From Cladobotryum mycophilum (taxonomy: Eukaryota; Ascomycota; Sordariomycetes; Hypocreales; Hypocreaceae), in assembly GCA_036429605.1 (NCBI GenBank), contig CM071590.1, positions 2,232,001 through 2,296,000 on the forward strand: a stretch of DNA of 64,000 nt, written 5' to 3'. How positions within the stretch are numbered: the first letter of the stretch is position 1; each line of letters opens with the position of its first letter. Positions 1 through 10,799 of the stretch are shown in pieces. Both the position numbers and the translations under genes were made by a program. Under the pieces are notes generated by a model. The model did no database searches. It had not been told where the DNA came from and was given only the letters and a program-made list of their open reading frames with translations.

Positions 1-1799
1 AGATATTGCCATAATTGCCTTGTTCCTTCACACTAGTCGGTTAGTGAAGACAAAGGCTTTTGCTCTGCGGAGTTGGGGAGTTTGAAAATCGGTAGAGACA
101 CAAACGAGAATGACGCCTCCAGTAGGCCAAGCCTAGACGAATGCTGGCTTAGAAGAAGAAAAAAGTACGGACGGGGAATGTTGCCTTTTGTTCCCTGGCG
201 GTCTCTGTCGCCTCATCGTGGTACATACCTCTGTCTGGACCTGGTGGCAGCATGTGCCGGGCTGGTCTCACACATTTAGGCTGCAAGTGTAGGAGAGGCG
301 GAGGCAGTTGGTGGCATCTTTTTTCTCTCTCTTTTTAATTCATTCTTTCGACTATCATTATTGAACGATTACGTCTATGAATCCAACACCATGACCGGAA
401 AAAACAGAAAAAAGCGCAATGTGGAAGCATATTCCTCATTTCTATTATATATTAGTTTTATGTTCCCTCTTCTTCTTGGTGTAGGAAACGATTCATGCCC
501 ATCGCTCTCCTTTTGCTAGGTTTTACACTGGATGACTCTTTTTACTACAAAAAGAAATGACGAATGGGTAGAAACACAAAAGTTCCTCTTCTTCCCCACG
601 GCCGAAACAATGAAGCGTTATGTAACACATTTCAATTTCCGGCCAAGTATGGCTTTTTTAAGTATTGAAGGTCTCATGGCGAGACCGGAAATCTTTGGGG
701 GGCAAGGGGGTTGAAAGGGAAGGATGGGAGTCTGGAGATGAAGAGTAAATCAAAGACTTTGCTTTGCGTGGCCGGCTGGGGTTTTTGGGCCACAACACGG
801 CGGGACTTGGTGTGTGACGAATTGTGGAATAAGAGGTTGTATATTAGCATCAATCAAAAGTGTTCTTTTTTTCTCACACGAACATATCTTCGTGATGACT
901 AGTGCTCATACTGTTATTATACACATAGCATGATGAACAGAGTCACACATATTGAGGATGTGATACCGCGATTTCAGACAGTGCCCACTCCTTTGTGTGC
1001 ATTTTGGAATCATGACAATCCTATCAAGCTACCTTTTCTCGCCACCGATTGTGACCTGCTTTGCGGCCGCAGCTATGTTACAAAATGTGAACATTACTAA
1101 TATGACTTCTGCCCCCTCTCCCCGCCCTTCTCCCATTGTCTCTCTTCTTTTTGTGTAATGGGCATCATCATGCTGCTCGCGTCCAACGCCGCGTAAAATG
1201 GTCACCGTCTCTCATCCCCCGTTCTCTCTCTCTCTTTCTCTCTCTCTCCGCCCCTCTCACCTTCCCCTCCTCCATTCTTTCATTCTCATTTTGCCAGCCC
1301 CGACCTAGAGATAAAGGAGCACTAGGTATTCTCGAAAAGAGTGCATACAAGGTGTGGGGAAAAAGGAAATGCGCAAAAAAAGGGGGTGGTGATGGTGGGT
1401 AGAGTGCAAAAAAAAGCAACAAGTGTTCTGGTCAACTTCGTGCAAGGGGTCAAGTGTGTAAAAAGAAAAGAGGACTCGGCCGTTTGTCGAAATACGACAA
1501 GGGTTTCATAAAGTGTAAATGCCAGTGGTAGTCTCCCCAACTCCTGTTCGCATCAAGATAATAACAACACAAAGCCGAATATGGTAAAGGTACGGCGGAA
1601 AATCATTTTTGACGAAAGAGTCAATACAAGGCCAAGAACTGAGATGTGCGCAAAGGAGAATTCGTCGAGTTCTATGGGAGGTGAAATGGGGTAGTTGTCG
1701 TGGTCGAACATTCATGACAGTCTATTGGCGGTTGCGTTGGCCCCCATCTTGGAAGCGGATGGAAACATGTAACTAGTACGCTAACAGTGGCAAAAAGAA
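1..1799. other. Intergenic, 3' flank of RCO1; no gene seen
   Basis: No open frame here shows an ATG-initiated, family-like product; the short frames are low-complexity or begin at non-ATG codons. The stretch holds a pyrimidine-rich, CT-repeat-like tract around 1210-1290 and short A/T runs. It should contain the 3' untranslated region and polyadenylation signal of the minus-strand RCO1 gene that ends at 1800. The left edge may belong to the flank of a gene outside the window. Confidence 0.6.
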
Positions 1800-4700
1800 T
1801 CAATCGAGCTCCATGGTGCCTTCGCCATGGTCGACCGTAGAGGGAGGAGTGGGCTCTGCAATTGGAGCTGTGGATTCAGCTTTGTCCGCACACTCGTGGT
1901 CACCCGGGGGTTCCGTACCCGGTGTTCCCGCTCTGATGGTCTTCAAGGTAGGAGTCGTGGATAACAGAGCCTCTTCGCCGAGTAGCTGTCGGATCCGACC
2001 GCTCATAGCGTCCATCTGAGACAGCATGGCACGAAGGCTGACTTCATCGTCCCGAACTAATCGGCCAAGCTCAAAATTATCCGCGTTGCCTCTGGCCATG
2101 AGTGCCAAAACATTATCGTCAGCGGCAGCCTAGATGGCGGAGTTGGTTAGTATCATGCCGAGTACATACGCGGCCCGAAGGTTGGAATTGCTTACTAGAA
2201 GTGCAGAAGTGAGTTGGTCAATGTTTTCTGACCGCTTCTGCTTCAGAGCTATGAGGTTCAGGCAAGCCTGCATTTCTTCGACCCTGCGGTCAGAGGCGGA
2301 GCCACGGATCGGCAAATCAGGACCACGGATGGGGATTGGTGGGTAAGGAACCCATCGTGATTCGCTTCGGTGAGATCCATAGCCAGCGCCTTGATGTCGA
2401 AGTCTTCAAGATGCAAAGTTAGCCCAAGACGTAACAATCGACGAGCGACAAAAAAAAGGGTATACTTACTGTTCGATAAAGTCGAGGATCACACCCTGAG
2501 CTGGTAGTTTGTACGTTCGACCAAATGACTCTGGATCCTTCCAACCCGAATTCAGCGGCTCCTCTGGCTCATCGGCCCAGTCAATCTCAATGTAACCATT
2601 GTTCTTGCTTCCACGACTGAAACCCGGCGTAATGAGTTGGCCACCTTTGAGTCTGCGATATCTATGCGCCGGGGCCAGCGGAGGGGCGTCCATGAGAATA
2701 TCATCTACATGAGCCGGGCATCGCCAGGTTTTCAGGACAGGGGGCATCGCCAGCGGAGGATCTAAGCAATCAATGTGCCAATAGAAGGGACACACGCTGC
2801 ACGGGATGATGGCCCTAATCTCCGTTGCCGGTGTCTGGCAAGCATGGCAAAGCACCGCCTCTCCGTCTTCACGTTGCTTGAAGAAGTCCGGCAACTCATC
2901 GTAACCTGGTCGCTTCCTATAATAATCGAGAGATTAGTTGCTAGTTGGTCACGCGCGAATGCGAGACTGGACATTGAAGAAATGGGGAAAACTCACTTTG
3001 CTACTTTGTTGGTAGTAATTTCCTCATAATCGCCATCGGCTCCAGCCTTCACACCCTCAAATCGGTTCTGCAGTTTCTTGGGTAGACTGAATGCGCGAGG
3101 AATGCTCTTCTCCAGTTGGCTGAGAGCACTGGCGAATGCGCCTTGGTAGACAGGAATACGTGTAGGATACCGCCGCACGAAGCATTCGTTGCAGTACCAC
3201 TCGTCGGGTAAGCTCTCCGACTGCACCATGTCCACGCACTCAAAATGGAATGACCGGGGACACCCATCGCAGCAGACAACATCACCAGCATTGCCACAGG
3301 CGGAACAGTACTCGTCGTTCTCGGAGCCCTGGAAGACCCTTGTTAGCTTGAGCCCCCGTCGTTGTTTTACACGTTGCATCATTTGCCCAACATGGACGGC
3401 ACAGGCGGATCAGATTCGTAGCCACTAATTTTTCGCCCTTTGATGATCCTTGCAGCCCCCCATGCCGTGTCCAAGTCATCAAATTAAATTTTGGTGGCTC
3501 CCAAACCAGAATAGAGAAAAATGGGAAATGGGTTGGGTTGATCGAGAGACATAAATATCCATATGGCCCTGAGCATCTCAAATCACTCGACTTGTGATGC
3601 AATTCACAGCCATATTCAAGGCAGCCTTTGCTGGCGAAATAAAGTAAAATTGCTTGTCGTGTGCACGTACCTGTTCTCTTGGCGTACCAGTATTCACTGA
3701 CACTGATTGCGCATCACTCATGGAACGAGGAACACCAGCAGCCGTGCCGCCCTTCTTCTTGACTGGCCTGCAGGCGACGAAACAAAGTCAGTACATGTGC
3801 ATAACCCTTTCATGTTTGCTTGTGTGTCATTTAGGAAGGGGAAAATTCCGTCACAGAAATATGGGGGGTTGGGTTGACAGGGAAGTCAGATTGTGGAGGA
3901 TAAAGCTGTAGGAGTAAAAAAAAAGTCATCCTGCAAGTGGACACGCACACACACACACACACACACACATTTCCAAAGACCGTGATGATTGTGCCTTTCA
4001 TGTCGCAAAACTCACTCGAGTTTTTTTGCAGATGCAAGCTTCTTCCGTCTCACGAAATTGTGATGACAATGATAAATCGTGACGAGCGCGTGGGTGAAGG
4101 AGGATGGGGATGCAACTCACGATGATTTGATGCGAAGACCTGTCCTCGGCTTCTTGATTGGACGCAACGTAGTCGGTGTACCAGCGCGCGATCCAACCGT
4201 CGAACTGCCTTCGTGAAATGAAAAGGCCAAGGGCGAGACGATAATGTCTCCATCTTCGTTGGGAGGTCTCTTGCTGGCTGAGCGAGTTGATCGGGTGCTG
4301 ATAGGGGCTACCAGAGAATACCGTGTCCTCCTTGTCCTCCTAGCAGGCGTGGCAGCTTCTTGCTCCTCCTCGCCGTCGCGTATTGAACTCTCCTGAACGT
4401 CATAACAGTTTGTGATTTTTTGAGCATCACGTCGCCTGTTCCAGAATGGATCATCATCCTCATCGTCCACTGGCATGTGAGCATTGATAACGCTGCCGAT
4501 TTCTTTGTTGTGCGATTTGCCGTTGGATAATTTATTGATGGAAGTGCTGGCCAAGAGATCAGAAGAGGCAACCTTGCCAGGCATGCTGGCATCAGCCTTG
4601 GATGTGTGGGTGCGGTTTGGATGATGGGTGGGAGAGTTTGGCACAGAAGCGTTGGACACGGCCTGCTTGTTGGAGGCGGGAGATTTGCGGCGGGTGGTGG

Positions 4701-5516
4701 TGATTGGCTGAGATTTTGGCGCATCATGAGACTGAGACCGGCCCCCCGTAGTCGAGGTAGCAGTCGCCGTAGCACCACCCCCAGTAGCGGCAGTGGTAGT
4801 AGTGGCAATGGTTATTCTTCTCTTTTGAGTCGATGGGCTGAGTTCATCCTCACTGCCATCTGGCGATGACAGGCTCATGGCTGATGATAGTGATGATTCG
4901 CTAGATCCAGAGTCACGCCTGGCGCGTCGGCGTGATGGCGTGCGGAGGCTGCCGTGAGATTTTGACCCGTTGGACATTTTCTTGATGCGCGGCGTCTCCG
5001 CCGAGTGCAAAATCTTGGCCTTCTTGGCAGCTCGCGTCTCACTTTTCTCCTCTTGTGAATGACGAGGAAGAATAATAAGCTTGCCATACGGTGCAGCTCT
5101 TGGTTTGCGTGGAGTGAAGCGGTTGTTAGTTGCGGGAGGCACAAAGTAGTAGCAGCCTTGGTTATCTTTCTTGCCCTCGCGCTTCTTCTCCTCAATCAGC
5201 TTAGAAAACACCTCCATAGTCTCTGCATCAGCCGTTTGCTTGAATACTTCTTCAATCATGGCTACAAAGTCAGCATCACCTGATTTTTCGTCGTAGAGGG
5301 TCCTGAGGGCCCAGGCCGTAGGGTAGCGGTAGTGCTTGAGAGCTTCCTCTACGGCGGCCTCGACGACTTTGTCGGCAAAATCCTTGTCTTCGGGCTCTCT
5401 CTGGCGAACACGTTTAGGTGTCGCTGGCTTTGCTCGAATGACAGTATTCTTTTGCTCAACTATAGGCGGCGGCGGTGGTGGTTGTGGTTGTGGTTGTGAT
5501 TGTGCTTGTGCTTGTG

Positions 5517-5550
<34 letters not shown>

Positions 5551-6120
5551 ATGCCTGGGTTTGGAAGGAAGTGATACGCGCCGTGACTGCCTACGACGCG
5601 GACCCCCTCCCCTGGGATCGTATTCACTGTCGTCCGCCTCTTTAGCTATGATTGCTTTGCGGGCGGGCGGCGCTGACGTAGGAGGTGGAGGTGATGATGG
5701 TGCTGGGGGAGAGGAAGCTCGCCGCCTGGGTTTGGGCGTCACAATCTCCTCCGCCTCGGCTGTTGCTGCTGTTGTTGCTGCGGTCGCCGCCGCCGCCGCC
5801 GCCGCTGCTGCTGCTGCTGCGTGTTGTGAACCCGATGGCCTCAGTATAATTTTGCGCACAGAGTGCTGCCCAGTCTCATTGCCGCCTGGTTTCTCGGCCT
5901 TCTTCGACTTGGGCAGGGTTCCCAGGGGAGCCATGGTCTCCAGAACGCCGTAACGCATCAAACCGGCCTCCTCGAAGCTCGCCTTGCTCTGAAGTGACGG
6001 TTCCAGCCATTTCTGCAAAAACGTCTTCGATCCCTCATTCGCAGAACTTTTCGAAACTTCGAGCGGCTGCGCAGGACTCGAAAAGCGTGACCGCGATGCT
6101 CTCGTGTTGGACGAAATCAT
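1800..6120 (-). CDS. RCO1: Rco1-like PHD-finger subunit of the Rpd3S histone deacetylase complex
   Basis: Rco1 anchors the Rpd3S deacetylase, which acts over transcribed chromatin in the nucleus. The long first exon (6120-4121) opens at the first ATG; the upstream extension of the frame only has GTG. It carries an FLQKWLEPS motif near the N-terminus, an Ala tract, a Gln/Pro tract and long basic/Ser-rich disorder. A second exon (3767-3671) follows. Then comes the first PHD finger (CSACGNAGDVVCCDGC, then HFEC and WYCNEC), ending with donor at 2997. Exon 2916-2470 has a second Cys/His finger (CHACQTPATEI, then WHIDC). Exons 2403-2166 and 2129-1800 encode a helical C-terminus (MARGNADNFELGRLVRDDEV). 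Splice phases agree except between about 3670 and 3350. There the reading through YESDPPVPSMLG meets a TGA just before the PHD frame, so either an unusual intron or a one-base loss is present. The two-PHD architecture and C-terminus make the family call firm; the middle gene model is not. Confidence 0.85.
3945..3969. repeat. (CA)n microsatellite in RCO1 intron 1
   Basis: About twelve CA dinucleotides in the first intron of RCO1 (between 4120 and 3768). On the coding strand this is a GT tract. Confidence 0.9.
5461..5550 (-). repeat. Coding Gln tract followed by Gln-Ala/Gln-Pro and Pro run in RCO1
   Basis: On the coding strand, 11 Gln codons (mixed CAG/CAA) run into alternating Gln with Ala, Ser or Pro, then a run of Pro codons. 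It lies in the disordered N-terminal half of the Rco1 protein. Mixed codons argue for a tolerated protein tract rather than a recent pure-triplet expansion. Confidence 0.9.
5752..5822 (-). repeat. Coding Ala-rich tract in RCO1
   Basis: GCN triplets encode about a dozen consecutive Ala, continuing into an Ala/Thr stretch. It sits between the conserved N-terminal motif of Rco1 and the Gln tract and is probably length-variable between strains. Confidence 0.85.
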
Positions 6121-7513
6121 GGTGTCGGCCTGGCGAGTCGAGTCGCCAGTCGCCCCCCTGCGCTGGCCGCTGGACGACAGGCAACGCACCACTTGGAAAC
6201 TGTCGAGAGCTTGTTAGCAGATGACCTCTCTTTTTTTGGGGGGTGTTAATTTGAAATTTATTTCGCGAATCCAAAGGAATAATGTAGGGGTGCAATTTTT
6301 ACTTTTCCCTCTCAAGAGTAGCATCAACTGCTAAGGCGCGAGCTTTTCGCTGTTCTGACGCGTTTTCCTGGGTCTTTTGGTTTCTTGGATTGAAGGGGAG
6401 GCAGGTTGTGGGTGCAGGTTCTGGAAGGCTTTCGGAGGAGGCGGCCAGGCCGTTGGACAAGGGGGCGACCCCAGTGGCACGTCCAAGGTTCAACTCCTCC
6501 CACCACAACAACCACCACCACAACCACCATAACCATAACCATAACCACTCCGGCTACCACTGCCTACCGTTTTACAGGTTGCCACCTGAGAGATCGGCCT
6601 GCATAATCATCAGGCTGATTTATTACTTCCATTCTCTGGTCCGCCAATTATTTACATCTCGTTCACTGTCAGCCATGATGATGCATGTCTATCCCTTTTT
6701 TCCTCGGACTCAACAAGCTGTTGTTTTACTCCCTAAACTAAACCTCTCCCCCTTCCCCTCCCCCCGAAGCTGGACCCGAGCCACACCCACAGCCCGAGTC
6801 CAACTTCGAGTCACGGGCCTGGACATGGGCATGGGCATACTTGCATTAGGGTCCTGAGTGTACTACGTGTAGAAATTTTTTTACTTGATAGAGTTGACAA
6901 CAACCCGTCATGATGGCTTGCTCTCTCATTTGACCCTTATCATTTCATCCCCTGACGTATCATGTCTTGCCTTCATCACTACTTCCGTCTTCCTGTTATT
7001 TTCATCTCCTCCCCCTGAAGTGAAGTGATTGATCTCATGCAAATACCCACGAGTCATTGTACTTCTCATCGGCCCATGCATAGGTAGGTAGCTATTTTAA
7101 AAACGGTTACACCATTGCAGCTGTCATGCATCTTGGTCGAGTCTCATTGTCTGGTGCACTCGGTAATGCATAACACCCCTTGGCAATCATTCACTTGTTC
7201 AAATTTTCTTGGGTGACTTGCCACATCAACACGTGCATGCGTTGAGGGCTACAGCCTTGACTTGTTTGAATCGGACTTGTGTGTTTGCTGTCTATATATA
7301 TTGCCTCGTCTCACTAGACTCACAAGCCCACATCGTAAGATCCCTATATATTTTGTTATCTGGGTGGAAAGACACTTCTCGTAGATGCTACGAGTCGCGA
7401 GGCCATGTCCTATTGAAGCCAAGTGGCTTGCCCCAGCATCGCATAACCACAGTGCCCCCCGAGGAACATTGACAAGGCAGAAAGGGCATCTTAGGAAAGT
7501 CAATGGCTGGCTT
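6121..7513. promoter_or_regulatory. Intergenic: RCO1 upstream region and cdb4-like 3' flank
   Basis: No supported gene. The region contains the presumptive RCO1 promoter and leader next to 6120, a degenerate CCACAA/CATAAC repeat at about 6497-6550, and a taggtaggta word near 7082. An apparent plus-strand frame at 6390-6857 is only a His/Asn-rich translation of that repeat. Individual regulatory sites cannot be assigned. Confidence 0.5.
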
Positions 7514-9256
7514 TTACTCCTCGTCGCCTTCCTCCTCCTCTTCACCACCTTCAGCCTTTCCTGCAGTCTTCTTCTTCTTGCTCTTGGTCTTCTTCTTTCC
7601 GGTATTTCTAGCCAGGGGTTGCTCGAGAATCTTGAGGATCTCCTCGTCCTCAATCTTCTTGTCCGTCTGGTACTTGGTCAAGTCAAGAGCAGGGGCAGTT
7701 CCGAGCTTGGTAATACCATTCTTTGTAATAGCTATAATTTTCAGGTTAGCTCAGTTCAAAGTGTCAAGGCATCTCCTAGGTAAGACTTACCAATGGTGGT
7801 GAGCAGTCTAGCAACAGGAGAGTTGTCCTTGTCGGCAACAACCTCGTACTGGCGGAAGACATTGTTTCGCACGCACTCGATAACACCGGCCTTGGCATCA
7901 CGCTCGTCTTCCAGCTGTCTCAAGCTGAAAGGGAAGGTACCAAACTTCTTTTGCACCTCAGACAAGATCTTACGAGAAGTAGGTCGCTTGAGACCGTAGG
8001 TCTGGGTGGTACGGCGGTGGAGAGTGGCTCGCTGATCCAGGGTCTTGACCTTTCCAGAACCAAGACTGACGCCCATCTCGACACCCCAGACCTCACCAAC
8101 CTCGGCAGTTCCATCGCCCTTGCTTCCCTCGGCAGGGGCAAGAACAATCTTCTTGGCGCCCTCGATCTCGTTGCGGCCAAAGAGCCAGGATGTAGTGCTC
8201 TCGACAAGGTTGCAGTCGTAGCTCTTGACAACCTTCTCCAGCAGGCTAGTGATCTTGCTCTGGGTAGGGGCCTTTTGGGTGGCAGCCTTGGCCTTCTCCT
8301 CATCGGTTCCCTGGGCAAGAAGACCGGGGGGATCATCAGTCGCAGGAGGAGCTCGTTGGCATAGTGGGTGGCGAGGATCAGGTCGGCATCGCGTCCGGTA
8401 ACAGGCTCGCCGGCCTTGTCCTTGGACTGGGCTAGGACGGTGTCGCAAACAATGGAGCCAAATCCGTCAATCTGGGCACCGAGCTGGATCTTGATGGGCT
8501 CATTCTCCTTGAGTTCTGTCAAGGCCTCAGTCTCGTCGGAAGTCAGAGGGGTATAAGGGGTGATGTAAGAGGAAGGAGAAATAGTGGTCGGGTGAGAGAA
8601 GCCTACTTCAAGTTAGCGACACCATCACCACTGGCGCAAAGAGCGACGGCAACAGAACAGAAGGTGATCTGACCCTTGGTGATCTTCTTTCCACGGTAGA
8701 CCTTGGCAATCTCCTCCCCAAGCAGCCTGTCACCCTGCTGGCAGATGTCGACAACCTTGGCACCAGGGACACAGAGCTCAGCGACGGCGGCCAGAACCTT
8801 TTCGGAGATCTGGGCAGCGGTCTTGTACTTGGTGAGAGTATCAGGGTTGTTGAGGGAGTAATCTGTACAACGGTATTAGCATTGATAGGCAAGAATCAGG
8901 ATCCGTCCATCCATCCCATCCAGTGGGAAGCTCTGCTGCTGCTGCTGCTGCCGCCATGGTCGTGTGCGACAAACAAGAGGAGCTTGTCCCATTGGCGGGG
9001 TAAAGCAGCAACAGGTAGGTACTCAGGTAGCACAGCACAGGTTCCCTTCCTGCCTACTAGGTACTGCTGCTGCTGCTGCTACTCCTCCACCTAACGAAGG
9101 GAGGGGCTGGCGCGCCGTCCACACCACAATCCCAGATGAAAACAACAAAAAATACATCCATGGTACATGATGGAGGTACCTCTCGGTTCTTCATGGCAGC
9201 AACAGGATGACGGGTTCAAGAAGACAAAACGTACCGGTATCCTTTTCCTCCGACAT
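7514..9256 (-). CDS. cdb4: Curved-DNA-binding/EBP1 (PA2G4)-type protein, inactive M24 aminopeptidase fold
   Basis: Proteins of this family have the methionine-aminopeptidase fold without activity. They are linked to ribosome biogenesis, growth control and nucleic-acid binding, in nucleus and cytoplasm. Exons on the minus strand are 9256-9235, 8862-8674, 8602-7791 and 7731-7514, all with GT-AG borders and matching phases. Family landmarks are DYSLNNPDTLTKYKTAAQ at the N-terminus, GFSHPTTISPSSYITPYTPL after the second intron, IQLGAQIDGFGSIVCDT, STTSWLFGRNE, and a Lys-rich then acidic tail. The frame breaks once, inside the C6 run read from 8331 to 8326. The protein reads LLLRLMIPP in one frame and GLLAQGTDEEK in the next. 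One extra C restores a 413-residue product. Nothing else looks decayed, so an under-called homopolymer is more likely than a pseudogene. The first intron (9234-8863) is much longer than the others. Confidence 0.87.
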
Positions 9257-10799
9257 GATGGGCGGTTAATTTAAGGCGACAAAGTCCTTTGAATTGGTGT
9301 AAAATTCGGGTTTTCTGGAAGAGTTTTTTTATTCCAACACGCTTGCACACACGAGTGTTGTTGTAAGCAGAAGCTGTTGGAGAGAGTTGCGTAGGAATGA
9401 GAATTTGAAAGGGGGGACGCTTTTGGAGCTGGAGGGGTTACGGTCGTGGTGACAAAATGGAACCAAGCCCACCCATTCCTTGCCCGTCTGGACCGTTTGT
9501 TTTGTTGTGTGTGGGCACTACCTCTAATTACGGGTTTGGTTTCCATTCATCCATTCAATACGACGGGTCCAAGGTTGCCAGGTTCCAGTTTATTTGTTAC
9601 CTGCGCTTTCTGGCTGCTCTTCTGCAGGGCTAATGCTCCCCATAAGGACGCTATAGGTTTCTCGTCCTGCTGTCTGTTACGTCAGGTGCTCTTTGAAGCA
9701 TTTCAACTGTACGGAGCACCTCCTCTCGATGAATGTGTTCTACGGGTACTTGTAGAATAAAGCAAGACAAGCCACCTACGCATGGAGTTTCTTTGCACTC
9801 ATTCGTTAATTACTAATCTGTTCGAGCAACTGCAGCTGAGCTTGAGCTAGTTTTATCGTCTCTTCTCCTCAGGCTTCTCGTATGGCTTCATCCATTCATC
9901 CATCCATTGTCTAAACATATTGACGCCCCCCAGGCATCTAGGGCTGAACCTAGAAAGGATACTGGATGCAGCTATTATTATGTACCTTTTGGTAGCTCCA
10001 GAACGGCTACGTCATGTGCCTGGAGGAATGGGCCAATAGGCGTAAAGCCCCAACCGGTAATTACTTGTAGAGCTCCCAGAAAGAGGAGATCAGTTCGAGT
10101 AGGAAATTCATCGCAAATCCCCTCACAATACTAATACTACTAGATAAGCAGATACCCATTAAGCTACCTACCTATACTATACGGGTATCTAAACATGGCT
10201 GCACGAATGGGTTGTGTACGTAAATGTTCATGCGGGCTGCTGCTGCATCAGCTCCAAATACCTAGGCGAGTACTCCCTCCGTACGGTTCTCCCTGATGTT
10301 GTTGAGCCAATAAGCTCACAGCTCTCGCTAAAAAGCTTAGATAGAGTGATAGACTCTTGCAGTATTAGTCGGTTGATCTCCGGGACAAAAAGAAACGCTA
10401 AAGTCTCTCAATCAACCAATCACAGGTTCCATCATATTTTTTGAAAGCATCAAGATGGTAGTACGTACTTCTCTCCAAAACGCCCTTGAATTTATCTGCA
10501 GCTACATGTCCAGCTACTTGCCTCGGGCGGAATAAGGAGGCTGAAGCGGAAAGTTAGATGTACTCTGTACCTCCAAGGCGCATTCGCGGTGCAGCAAGAA
10601 TCCTGTCCACAAATCATCCAAGCCTTGCCCTCCAAACGTTCATCTCGCCCAACGCTCACCACCATCTATAACATCCCGGGCCACATCTTTTTTCTGCCAT
10701 TGAGTGCGCCCGAAGACGAAATTTTTGCTGTCGCATCGCTGCGGCGACTCGGCTGCGCCAGCGCTCGCGATCCCAACACTCAAAACTCCCTTCAACATC
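9257..10799. promoter_or_regulatory. Divergent intergenic region between cdb4-like gene and SNF5
   Basis: The two genes start at 9256 (minus) and 10800 (plus), so this 1.5 kb should hold both promoters. It contains short CATCCATT-type repeats near 9546 and 9890, a G6 run near 9411 and CTACCTACCTA near 10165. No internal frame resembles a protein. The SNF5 ATG is preceded by a C-rich leader. Confidence 0.5.

Noticed and set aside
6390..6857. 155-codon plus-strand frame rich in His and Asn
   Set aside because: It is the translation of a CCACAA/CATAAC repeat in the RCO1 upstream region, with no family-like sequence.
8603..8673. Apparent in-frame TAG and second frame break in the cdb4-like gene
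   Set aside because: The segment fits a GT-AG intron with a GCTAAC branch site, and splicing joins KITKG to GFSHPTT-type family sequence in phase.
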